From: SpSt-539 sp964549445
GTDB lineage: Bacteria > Planctomycetota > Phycisphaerae > UBA1845 > UTPLA1
NCBI GenBank assembly: GCA_964549445.1
Contig: CAZJVS010000020.1
Location: 19,054 to 83,053, forward strand
DNA: 64,000 nt
Direction of reading: 5' to 3'
The notes under the pieces are model-generated. The model saw only the letters and a program-made list of their open reading frames with translations, was not told the origin of the DNA and made no database searches. Each line of letters opens with the position of its first letter. Within the stretch, counting starts at the first letter, position 1. The translations under genes and the position numbers were made by a program. This document shows positions 33,647 through 41,134 of this stretch, piece by piece.

Positions 33647-33984
33647 GTGGCTGGGTGGGCTTGCGGATAGGATCACGATCGAAGGTCGGCGGGCAGGATT
33701 GGCCGTCCGATAACGCTCGCATGCTGCTGGGGTTAGCTTGATTTGGTATCCGTTCCTGCCATAAAGTCTTACAAGGCAACGTCCTGACGGCCTCCGGGGG
33801 GACGTTGGGTCGATTGTCGGCGTCAATGCTCTCGAAACCACGCCCCTGAACGGGGCATACTGCGCCTGGCAGCAACGTAACCTCGCTCGATCCGCCTGCC
33901 GATGCGGAGTATGTGAAACTCTCGCCACGTACTCACATCCCAGGACCGCGGTCCGTTTGCGGATCCGCGCTTACGAGGGGACTT
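33647..33984. other. 338-base intergenic region upstream of the repeat lipoprotein
   Basis: No gene is supported. It holds a possible hairpin AACGTCC...GGGGACGTT at about 33779-33808 without a T-run, and a weak sigma-70-like pair (TTGATT, then CATAAA after 16 bases) near 33740-33767 that may drive the lipoprotein gene. Neither is certain. Confidence 0.35.
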
Positions 33985-36801
33985 ATGTCTTCAAAATTAG
34001 CTCGCTTTGTCTCTGCGTCGATGGTCGTCAGCTTCGCGGTCGCGCTCGCCCTGCCGGGATGCAACATCCCGATCCCGGGCTTCGCGGCCATCCAGACCAC
34101 CCAGCAGTTCGACCAGCCCAACTTCACGGTGCAGTTCACGCTGACCGGGATCAACACGGCGTCGGTCTCGTCGGTGAACTGGGTCTTCGGCGACTCGGCC
34201 GGCTTCATCCCCGGCGGCGTGACGACGACGCACCGCTACAACGGCGGCGGCACCTACAACCTCACCGCTTTCGTCTTCTTCAGCGGCGGCGGCAACCAGA
34301 CCGTGAACGGCACCGTCAACGTCGTCGTTCCCGACATCGCGACCAACCCGAACCCGGCGAACGGCGCAACGAACATCGCCGTCAGCACCTCGTTGAACTG
34401 GTTCCCCGGAAAGGACGCCACGCTGAGCGGCGTGTATCTCGGCACCAGCTCGGCGGCCGTCAACGCCGCGACCGAGGCCAGCCCCGAATTCCTCGGAAGC
34501 GTCGGCGGCACGACCTTCCAGCCCTCCAATCTGCTCGGAGCAACCGTCTACTTCTGGCGAATCGATTCGATCAAGGCAGGCGGCGCGACGACCAAGGGCG
34601 CCGTCTGGAGCTTCACAACCACCGCCCCGCCGGGACCGATCAGCAATCCGAGTCCGGCCGACAATGCGACGGGCGTCGAGGTTGACTCGCAGGTGACGTG
34701 GACGGCCGGAAGCGGCGCGTCGAGCCACAACGTCTACTTTGGAACCGACCTCTTCTCCGTGCAGAACGCCACGCCGCAGAACCCGCTGGGCGTCTTCCGC
34801 GGCAATCAGTTCACGACCTCCTTCAACCCCGGTGCCCTGACCCCGGCGACCACCTACTACTGGCGCATCGATGAACTCGGCCTCGGCGGCACGACGACCG
34901 GCTCGGTCTTCACCTTCACGACCGCCCCGCTGCCGGGACAGGTCAGCAATCCGTCGCCGGCCGACACGGCCACCGACGTACCGATCGACACTGCCCTCTC
35001 GTGGGATGCCGGCAGCGACGCGACGAGTCACGACGTCTACTTTGGAACATCGCAGACGGCCGTGAACAACGCGAACACCTCGTCGCCCGAGTTCAAGGGC
35101 AACCAGGATACAACGACGACGCAACCCGCGGGCGACAACAAGCTCGCGACGAATCAGACCTTCTTCTGGCGAATCGACGAAGTCGGCCCCGGCGGCGTCA
35201 CGAAGGGCGCTGTCTTCAGCTTTGTGACGGCGGCCGCGCCGGGCCTCACGACCCAGCCCTCGCCGGACGACGGCGACGCCGGCGTCGATCTCAATCCGAC
35301 CCTGACCTGGGCCGCCGGCTCGGGACAGAACGACGGACCGACCGACTCGTTCGACGTCTTCTTCGGGACTTCGGAGTCGGCCGTCGAAGACGCGACGACC
35401 GCCAGCCCCGAGTTCAAGGGCAACCAGGCAAACGCCGACTTCGCGCCGAGCGGTCCGCTCGACGAGAACACCGAGTACTTCTGGCGAATCGATGCCAAGG
35501 GTCCGGGCGGCACGACCAAGGGCGACGTCTGGAGCTTCACGTCGTTCAATTCGCTGGCCGCGGCGAATCCGACTCCCGCCAACGACGCGACCGATGTGCC
35601 GCTGAACCAGAGTTTCTCGTGGTCGTCCGGTACCTGCGGCGGAACCCTGACCCACGACGTCTATCTCGGCACCAACGAGACCGCCGTCACCGACGCGACA
35701 ACGTCGACGCCTGATATCTTCCAGGGCAACTTCCCGACGCCGGTCTTCACCCCGCCCAGCGACCTCGAGTCGGGCGTGACCTATTTCTGGCGTGTCGACG
35801 AGGTTTGCGACACCACCACGACGAAGGGCGTCATCTGGACGTTCTCAACGGTCTTGCTCCCGCCGGAACAGGTGACGAACGAGAGTCCGACGAACTTCGC
35901 GACCGATGCGGCGTTGAACTCCGTCCTGAGCTGGACCGCCGGCACCCGCGCAACGAGCCATGACGTCTACTTCGGGACGGATCAGACGGCCGTGACCAAC
36001 GCCACGCCGAACGACCCGCAGAACGTCTATCGCGGCAATCGTCCGACGACCAGCTACAACCCCGGTGCACTGAGCTTGTCGACGACCTACTACTGGCGAA
36101 TCGACGAGAAGAACGCCGCCGGTACCACGACCGGCCTAGTCTTCACCTTCACGACGATCTCCGGCCCCCCCGGCCAGGCGACCAATCCGACGCCCGGCAA
36201 CCTGGCGACTGGCCAGAACGTCAATACCACTGGCTACGCCACCGAGATCGGGCTCTCGCTGACCTGGACCGCCGGCGCGGGAACCTCGAGCCACGACGTC
36301 TACTTCGGGACGAGCCAGGCGAATGTCACGAACGCGACCGTCAACAACCCGCTCGGCGTCTTCAAGGGCAATCAGTCCGACCCGACCTTTGACCCCGGCC
36401 AGCTTCTGCCGGGTACCCAGTACTTCTGGCGGATCGACGAGAAGAACGGCGGCGGCACGACGAAGGGCGTCGTCTGGAATTTCACGACCTTCACGCCGGC
36501 GCCGGGCTTCATCTCCAACCCGATCCCGGCCAACGCGACGACGACACCCGACGTCACGCCGACGCTCTCGTGGAGCGGATCGACCGACACGACGTTCTAC
36601 GATGTTTACTTCGGGCTCAACCAGACGAACGTACAGAACGCCACCCGCAGCAGCGGCGACTACATCGGCGTCCAGTCATCCGCCGACACCGACTTCGCGC
36701 CGGGCACGCTCTCGGCGGCCACGACCTACTTCTGGCGGATCGACACCATCGGTCCGGGCGGAGTAACCAAGGGCGTCGTCCGTCAGTTCAACACGCCCTG
36801 A
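33985..36801 (+). CDS. Giant surface lipoprotein with eight Ig/FN3-like repeats
   Basis: 938 residues from ATG 33985 (GAGGGG site 8 bases upstream). Signal peptide and lipobox LALPGC anchor it to the membrane. Residues about 25-115 contain a PKD-like domain (VNWVFGDSAGFIPGG, then HRYNGGGTYNLTA). From about residue 120 on, eight repeats of about 100 residues follow. Each has NPxPAxxATxV, a LSWTAGxxATSHDVYFGT strand pair, F(K/R)GNQ, then TTYYWRIDE and a GxVxxFTT end. All eight have intact YWRID-type cores. No catalytic motif is seen. It probably acts as an adhesin or spacer at the cell surface. Codon use is the same as in neighbours. Confidence 0.9.
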   Translation: MSSKLARFVSASMVVSFAVALALPGCNIPIPGFAAIQTTQQFDQPNFTVQFTLTGINTASVSSVNWVFGDSAGFIPGGVTTTHRYNGGGTYNLTAFVFFSGGGNQTVNGTVNVVVPDIATNPNPANGATNIAVSTSLNWFPGKDATLSGVYLGTSSAAVNAATEASPEFLGSVGGTTFQPSNLLGATVYFWRIDSIKAGGATTKGAVWSFTTTAPPGPISNPSPADNATGVEVDSQVTWTAGSGASSHNVYFGTDLFSVQNATPQNPLGVFRGNQFTTSFNPGALTPATTYYWRIDELGLGGTTTGSVFTFTTAPLPGQVSNPSPADTATDVPIDTALSWDAGSDATSHDVYFGTSQTAVNNANTSSPEFKGNQDTTTTQPAGDNKLATNQTFFWRIDEVGPGGVTKGAVFSFVTAAAPGLTTQPSPDDGDAGVDLNPTLTWAAGSGQNDGPTDSFDVFFGTSESAVEDATTASPEFKGNQANADFAPSGPLDENTEYFWRIDAKGPGGTTKGDVWSFTSFNSLAAANPTPANDATDVPLNQSFSWSSGTCGGTLTHDVYLGTNETAVTDATTSTPDIFQGNFPTPVFTPPSDLESGVTYFWRVDEVCDTTTTKGVIWTFSTVLLPPEQVTNESPTNFATDAALNSVLSWTAGTRATSHDVYFGTDQTAVTNATPNDPQNVYRGNRPTTSYNPGALSLSTTYYWRIDEKNAAGTTTGLVFTFTTISGPPGQATNPTPGNLATGQNVNTTGYATEIGLSLTWTAGAGTSSHDVYFGTSQANVTNATVNNPLGVFKGNQSDPTFDPGQLLPGTQYFWRIDEKNGGGTTKGVVWNFTTFTPAPGFISNPIPANATTTPDVTPTLSWSGSTDTTFYDVYFGLNQTNVQNATRSSGDYIGVQSSADTDFAPGTLSAATTYFWRIDTIGPGGVTKGVVRQFNTP

Positions 36802-36827
36802 GTTTCAATCCCATTTGAATGAAGCAC

Positions 36828-36869
36828 GTGCGGCCTCGGTCACAACCTGACCGGGGCCGTACGCTTTTT
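36828..36869 (+). terminator. Rho-independent terminator of the repeat lipoprotein
   Basis: A 15-bp stem (GTGCGGCCTCGGTCA and TGACCGGGGCCGTAC, with two G-U pairs) has a 5-nt loop CAACC and is followed by GCTTTTTACC. It lies 27 bases after the stop codon and ends transcription before the SOD gene. Confidence 0.85.
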
Positions 36870-36948
36870 ACCTCCGCTTGACCGCGCTCCGCTCTATGCT
36901 CTAATCCCGCGAGCGATCGAGTCACAACCCACAAAGGAGGCGCGAATC

Positions 36949-37692
36949 ATGTCCGAACCCACCCGCCGCGAAATGCTCGGAACCCTCGGCACCCTCGCCG
37001 CAGTCGGCGGCTGGATCGGCCTGCCCGGCGACGAAGTCCTCGCCGATCAGCCCGCGGCCGGCAGCGTCATCACGCCAAAGGAGTACACCGTCGTCCCGCT
37101 TCCCTACGCCTACGACGCGCTGGAGCCGCACATCGACAAGGAGACGATGACCCTCCACCACGACAAGCACTACGCCGCCTACGTGAAGGGTGTCAACGAC
37201 GCCATCACCGGCCTCGCCGCCGCCCGCCAGCCCGGCAAACCGGAAGACATCGCAAAGATGCGCGGCCTGACCGACTCGCTCACCTTCAACGGCTCGGGCG
37301 CCGCGCTTCACGAGATCTTCTGGACCAACATGAAGAAGGACGGTGGCGGTGAACCGAAAGGGATGCTGGCCCAGTACATCTCGCGCGACTTCGGAAGCGT
37401 TGCGGGTTTCATGGCCCAGTTCAACGAGTTGGCGTTGAAGGTCCAGGGCTCCGGCTGGGCCATCCTCGCCTGGGAGCCCCTCTCCGGCCGCCTCGTCACC
37501 CTCGCCCCCGAGAAGCACCAGAACATGACCTTCTTCGGCTGCGCCCCGCTCATGGTGCTCGACGTCTGGGAGCACGCCTACTACCTGAAGTACAAAAACA
37601 TGCGGGCCGATTACATCAAGGCCTGGGGCAACGTCATCAACTGGGACAACGTCGCCGACCGGCTGAACAAGGCCATCAAGATCACGGCCTAG
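36949..37692 (+). CDS. Fe/Mn superoxide dismutase with twin-arginine leader
   Basis: 247 residues from ATG 36949, 7 bases after AAAGGAGG. The N-terminus, EPTRREMLGTLGTLAAVGGW, is a Tat-type leader (RR followed by a hydrophobic helix), so the enzyme would be exported already folded. The SOD body begins about residue 45. The metal ligands are visible: His in MTLHHDKHYAAYV, His in SGAALHEIFW, and Asp/His in VLDVWEHAYYLKY; GSGWAILAWEP matches the family. Fe or Mn specificity cannot be read by eye. It is transcribed alone after a terminator. Confidence 0.92.
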   Translation: MSEPTRREMLGTLGTLAAVGGWIGLPGDEVLADQPAAGSVITPKEYTVVPLPYAYDALEPHIDKETMTLHHDKHYAAYVKGVNDAITGLAAARQPGKPEDIAKMRGLTDSLTFNGSGAALHEIFWTNMKKDGGGEPKGMLAQYISRDFGSVAGFMAQFNELALKVQGSGWAILAWEPLSGRLVTLAPEKHQNMTFFGCAPLMVLDVWEHAYYLKYKNMRADYIKAWGNVINWDNVADRLNKAIKITA

Positions 37693-37705
37693 TGCCGCGC
37701 GCGTC

Positions 37706-37972
37706 CTACTCGCCCCGATTCACCAGCGGCAACAGCAACACCGCCGCCAACATCGCAATCCCCGCGATCGCAATCGCCAGCGCACCCCACGCCCACCCCG
37801 TGTCGCGCCCGCCGCGCAGCGCCCCAATCGCCCCATACACCCCCAGCGGCATCCCCAGCATGATCGCGCCCGTCCCGAGCGCCGCCAGCGGATGCCCTCA
37901 GCAGAAGACCATCCGCAGCCCGACCCCCGCCGGGATCAGCAAAGCCGCCAGCAACGCCTGTTTTCCGGACAT
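37706..37972 (-). CDS. Small three-span membrane protein with in-frame UGA (candidate selenoprotein or decayed gene)
   Basis: ATG 37972 has an AGGAG site 7 bases upstream. The frame runs to TAG at 37706, 89 codons, but codon 25 is TGA (bases 37898-37900). Before it: MSGKQALLAALLIPAGVGLR, then MVFC; after it: GHPLAALGTGAIMLGMPLGV and, near the end, GALAIAIAGIAMLAAVLLLP. The hydrophobic pattern continues as three membrane spans and codon third positions stay G/C-rich on both sides, so the frame looks genuinely coding throughout. With a tRNA-Sec in the same window, UGA could be Cys-Sec (CU) decoding. A stem (GGCATCC/GGATGCC, 7 bp, starting one base after UGA) encloses a smaller hairpin (GCGC/GCGC, 9-nt loop) as a possible SECIS. 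A TGG-to-TGA nonsense mutation is the alternative. Confidence 0.5.
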
Positions 37973-38146
37973 ACCTCGCTCCTCATTTCGCCCATAAACA
38001 TCATATCGGGCCGACTTTGCGATTACCGGTCAAAATTTCCCGCCCGCTCGGCCGCCACCCATCGCTTTTCCTTCCATCGACGCTGGCGCGGGTCGCGGCG
38101 TCGTCGCCGCAACGCGGCTCTCAACCACGACCCCGGGAGGCCTGAC

Positions 38147-38539
38147 ATGAAAGCGCTGTTCCGCAACCGCTTTGAAGAAGCCGAAGAAGACGAACGCTTC
38201 GCCCAGCACCTCCTATCGCACTGGCGCTTCTTCATCACCGGCAACGGCTATTTCTGGATCCAGCCGGCCGACCCGATGGTCAACTTCAGCGACGTCGTCC
38301 TCCTCGTGAAGCGGCTGCTCCGAGCCGATCGCGAGAACCGATTCACCGAAATCGAGTTGGATTTCACGGGGACTGCCGTGGTCGGCGCGCCGCGTGGCGC
38401 GACGCGACGGCTCCTCGGTGAGGCGGGGCGGCACCTTGGGCAGAGGTGCCGCATCCACCCGCCCCGCGAGCGTCACTTCGACCTCGCCTCCGTTGTCGAT
38501 GTCGGCGCTCCACGTCGCATCAGGGTCCAGGCGGGCTGA
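38147..38539 (+). CDS. Hypothetical protein, unknown function
   Basis: 130 residues from ATG 38147, with GGGAGG 8-13 bases upstream. The sequence starts MKALFRNRFEEAEEDERFAQ and includes ITGNGYFWIQPADPMVNFSD, then VVLLVKRLLRADRENRFTEI. It reads as a folded mixed alpha/beta protein with a tail ending in VVDVGAPRRIRVQAG. No signal peptide or membrane segment is seen. I recognise no family. An opposite-strand frame of similar length exists here but has no good start. Confidence 0.55.
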   Translation: MKALFRNRFEEAEEDERFAQHLLSHWRFFITGNGYFWIQPADPMVNFSDVVLLVKRLLRADRENRFTEIELDFTGTAVVGAPRGATRRLLGEAGRHLGQRCRIHPPRERHFDLASVVDVGAPRRIRVQAG

Positions 38540-38609
38540 TCCCCGGGAATTCCGCGTCTCCCGCGAAAGCTCCGCCGGACTACTACGTTCATAGTAACTG
38601 GCGTGAGCC

Positions 38610-38644
38610 AGGCGGCAGCCCTCCCGCTGCCGCCTGTCCCTTTT
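38610..38644 (+). terminator. Candidate terminator downstream of the hypothetical gene
   Basis: A 10-bp stem (AGGCGGCAGC and GCTGCCGCCT) with loop CCTCCC is followed by GTCCC and TTTT. The T-run is short and 5 bases away, so it may only be a weak terminator or a 5' leader hairpin of the S41 gene. Confidence 0.45.
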
Positions 38645-38660
38645 CGAAGGAGACCACATC

Positions 38661-40097
38661 GTGACGCGTAGATCCCTCGGCTTCCTCGTCATTCTCGCCC
38701 TCGCCGCCCCCGCTTTTGCAGCCGGCGCCGCCCCGGACAAGCCCGGCGACAATCGCAAGGACAAACTTGTCGTTCCCGACACCCCCGCCGGCAAGTGCGC
38801 CGCCGCCTACTTCAAGTCCTACAACTCCGGCGAACCCGCCATGCGCACCTTCGAGAAATCCTTCCGCGCCAAGTCTGCCCTCGCCAAGCGCTCCATCGAC
38901 GACCGCATGGCCCAGTACAACGACATGCGCGACAAGTTCGGCGAACTCACCCCCGTCCGCATCCTCCAGACCGACGACGGCTCCCTCTCCATGCTTGTCT
39001 CCGCCGACGGCCCCGGCGAAACCTTCCGCTTCGAGTTCCAGTTCGAGTCCGACGCCCCCCGCGGCCTCCTCGGAATCATGATCCAGGGCCCCGTCCACGC
39101 CGACGAAGTCATCGGCGACACCACCGGCCTCGACGCCAAGTCCATCAAGGAGCTCGTCGACGCCGTCGCCGACTCCATCAACGAAAACTACGTCTACCCC
39201 GACAAGGGCAAGGCCCTCGCCGACGCCATCCGCAAGAAGCTCGCCGCCGGCAGCTACGACAAGCTCACCAGCCCCGGCGCACTCGCCGGCCGCCTCACCA
39301 GCGACCTCCGCGCCGTCGTCGACGACAAGCATCTCGCCGTCCTCGGCAGCGGCGGCGCCCAGCCCGCCGGCGGCGCATTCGACCCCCACCGCGCCAGCCG
39401 CGACAACTACGGCTTCGAGAAAGCCGAGCGCCTCCCCGGCAACATCGGCTACGTCAAGCTCAACATGTTCCACCCCGGCGAAGACGCCGAGACCGCCGCC
39501 TCCGCCGCCATGAACTTCCTCGGCAACTGCGACGCCCTCATCTTCGACCTCCGCGAAAACGGCGGCGGCTCCCCCGAAATGATCGCCTACCTCTCCGGCT
39601 ACCTCTTCGAGAAAAAGGTCCTGCTCAACAAGTTCTACAACCGCCCCGAAGACAAGACCACCGAAACCTGGTCCCGCGAAGACGTCCCCGGCCACAAGTT
39701 CTCCGAAGACGTCCCCGTCTACGTCCTCGTCTCCGGCCGCACCTTCTCCGGTGCCGAAGAGTTCACCTACAACCTGAAAAACCTCAAGCGCGCCACCATC
39801 GTCGGCGCAACCACCGGCGGCGGCGCACACCCGGTCGCCGGCCACAACATCAACGACCGCATGACGGCCATGGTCCCCTTCGCCCGCGCCATCAACCCCA
39901 TCACCAACACAAACTGGGAAGGCACCGGCGTCGAGCCCGACATCAAGGTCTCACCAACCGACGCCCTCACCGTCGCCCAGCGCGAAGCCCTGAAGAAGCT
40001 CGCGACCGGCACCAAAAACCCGCAACAGCTCGCCGAAATCAAAGCCGCCCAGCGCAAACTCGACCGACTGTCAGTAAGCCCCGGCAACGCCGGCTGA
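38661..40097 (+). CDS. S41-family (C-terminal-processing-type) secreted peptidase
   Basis: 478 residues from a GTG at 38661 (GAAGGAG 9-15 bases upstream). A signal peptide (SLGFLVILALAAPAFAAGA) is followed by a helical domain of about 110 residues (FEKSFRAKSALAKRSIDDRM). The S41 region then runs from about residue 155 (AVADSINENYVYPDKGKALA). The core has NIGYVKLNMF, ALIFDLRENGGGSPEM, and the catalytic serine in VSGRTFSGAEEFTYNLK, with GATTGGGAHP after it. There is no PDZ domain that I can see, as in IRBP-like S41 proteins. A decayed second copy of its 3' end lies at 40731 (separate entry). Confidence 0.88.
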   Translation: MTRRSLGFLVILALAAPAFAAGAAPDKPGDNRKDKLVVPDTPAGKCAAAYFKSYNSGEPAMRTFEKSFRAKSALAKRSIDDRMAQYNDMRDKFGELTPVRILQTDDGSLSMLVSADGPGETFRFEFQFESDAPRGLLGIMIQGPVHADEVIGDTTGLDAKSIKELVDAVADSINENYVYPDKGKALADAIRKKLAAGSYDKLTSPGALAGRLTSDLRAVVDDKHLAVLGSGGAQPAGGAFDPHRASRDNYGFEKAERLPGNIGYVKLNMFHPGEDAETAASAAMNFLGNCDALIFDLRENGGGSPEMIAYLSGYLFEKKVLLNKFYNRPEDKTTETWSREDVPGHKFSEDVPVYVLVSGRTFSGAEEFTYNLKNLKRATIVGATTGGGAHPVAGHNINDRMTAMVPFARAINPITNTNWEGTGVEPDIKVSPTDALTVAQREALKKLATGTKNPQQLAEIKAAQRKLDRLSVSPGNAG

Positions 40098-40101
40098 AAT
40101 T

Positions 40102-40358
40102 CCCTCTCCCGGTGGGAGAGGGTAAGGGTGAGGGCCGGTTCCCCTCTCCCCCTGGGAGAGGGTCAGGGTGAGGGCCGTCGGCGAAGCCGACAAGGGTGAG
40201 GGCAATCGGCGCATCAGAGCACCAGGCGCAAGCCTGGTGGTAGTTCCCCTCTCCCGGCGGGAGAGGGCCAGGGTGAGGGCCGGTTCCCCTCTCCCGGTGG
40301 GAGAGGGAAGGGTGAGGGCGTCGGCGCAGCCGACACGGGTGAGGGCGTCCGCGCAGCG
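40102..40358. repeat. Cluster of palindromic extragenic repeats, left part
   Basis: Four copies of a unit with core CCCTCTCCC-n4-GGGAGAGGG, each followed by xxAGGGTGAGGGC, begin near 40102, 40141, 40246 and 40286. Small hairpins with GNA loops stand between them: GTCGGCGAAGCCGAC, GTCGGCGCAGCCGAC and GTCCGCGCAGCGGAC. A GNRA-like hairpin CACCAGGCGCAAGCCTGGTG sits at 40220-40239. The repeat is modular and resembles REP/BIME-type elements. It lies directly after the S41 stop. Confidence 0.85.
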
Positions 40359-40362
40359 GACA

Positions 40363-40572
40363 TCACGCCTTCCGCCGCGCCAACCCAACCATCCAAACAC
40401 TCATCCCCGCCAGAATCGCCAGCGCCAACCCGCTCGGCCACAACGGCACATGGTGCCCCCCAACCACCACCTCCGGCCGGATCACCAGCCGCGCCAGCTG
40501 CGCCAACCCCATCAACCCAAACAAAACCCCCGAAGTCCACAATCCTGCATGTTGCGCTCTCGCGAGATTCAT
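40363..40572 (-). CDS. Small two-span membrane protein, unknown function
   Basis: 69 residues from ATG 40572, with GAGG about 7 bases upstream. Two hydrophobic helices (GLWTSGVLFGLMGLAQLARL and LWPSGLALAILAGMSVWMVG) flank a short loop, and the C-terminus is basic (LARRKA). It sits between the two palindromic repeat clusters and has no recognised family. Confidence 0.6.
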   Translation of the reverse strand: MNLARAQHAGLWTSGVLFGLMGLAQLARLVIRPEVVVGGHHVPLWPSGLALAILAGMSVWMVGLARRKA

Positions 40573-40597
40573 AATGCACCTCGCCGAATTCTAGTCA

Positions 40598-40712
40598 CCC
40601 TCTCCCGGTGGGAGAGGGGCGGGGTGAGGGCGTCGGCGCAGCCGACCGCTCCCCCAGGGAGAGGGTTAGGGTGAGGGCGAGGCCCCCTGGGAGAGGGCGT
40701 AGGGTGAAGGCA
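40598..40712. repeat. Cluster of palindromic extragenic repeats, right part
   Basis: Three more units of the same CCCTCTCCC/GGGAGAGGG family are at about 40598, 40650 and 40683, with the GTCGGCGCAGCCGAC hairpin and xxAGGGTGAGGGC tails. The third is partly decayed (CCCCCTGGGAGAGGG). They end where the decayed S41 fragment begins. Confidence 0.82.
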
Positions 40713-40730
40713 TCGGCGCATCCGACAGCA

Positions 40731-40855
40731 GTCGCCCAGCGCGAAGCACTGACGAAGCTGGCCAGTTGCACCAAGAATCCCATGCACTTGGCCGAGATCA
40801 AACCGCTTAGCGCAAACTTGATCGGATGAGCGTGAGCCACAGCAACGCGGGGTGA
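40731..40855 (+). pseudogene. Decayed 3' remnant of a second S41 peptidase gene
   Basis: The segment starts GTCGCCCAGCGCGAAGC and ends at TGA 40853-40855. It aligns over its full length with the last about 42 codons of the S41 gene at 38661 (bases 39973 to 40097). The translated match is VAQREALTKLASCTKNP against VAQREALKKLATGTKNP, then LAEIK, and RKLDRMSVSHSNAG against RKLDRLSVSPGNAG. One base is missing (around 40810), and many changes are at third codon positions, so the copy had evolved as a gene before it decayed. No upstream part of that second gene remains. Confidence 0.85.
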
Positions 40856-41090
40856 GAAAGCTCTGAATTCTCAGATTGGAAATCGGCGACCATTCGCGAT
40901 GCGAGCCACTCGCCTCCGCCTACTCCAACCCGCATAGAGATTCAGCATGCATCAACAAGGCCGAGTTCGGCATGTTCCCACCAACTGAGCGATTACCGGA
41001 CTTGGCTGCCAATCGCAGGTTTGGCGCAATAATTCTGCGCAATTCGTCACAAATCATAAAAGTCGAATGCGTTTGGTATCGAAGAATACG

Positions 41091-41096
41091 TATAAT
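41091..41096 (+). promoter_or_regulatory. Candidate -10 box for the RloAB-like operon
   Basis: A perfect TATAAT lies 38 bases before the ATPase start in a locally AT-rich stretch; no good -35 at 16-18 bases is present. The rest of 40856-41134 has no gene that I can support. Confidence 0.35.
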
Positions 41097-41134
41097 TCAA
41101 ACAGTGGCGCAGGAAATCTGCGCGGGAAAGCTCA

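Noticed and set aside
33779..33808. Inverted repeat after plsY considered as a terminator
   Set aside because: It has no T-run on either side and lies about 130 bases after the stop.
37692..37997. 101-residue forward frame opposite the UGA-containing gene
   Set aside because: It is Pro/Ser/Ala-rich without a start signal, while the reverse frame has a strong ribosome site and hydrophobic periodicity.
38795..40171. 458-residue alternative frame over the S41 gene
   Set aside because: It is almost only Arg, Pro, His and Gln, the usual +1 shadow of GC-rich coding DNA.
40102..40712. Possible CRISPR array at the repeat clusters
   Set aside because: Repeats are palindromic, variable, unevenly spaced and have no unique spacers; no cas genes are near.
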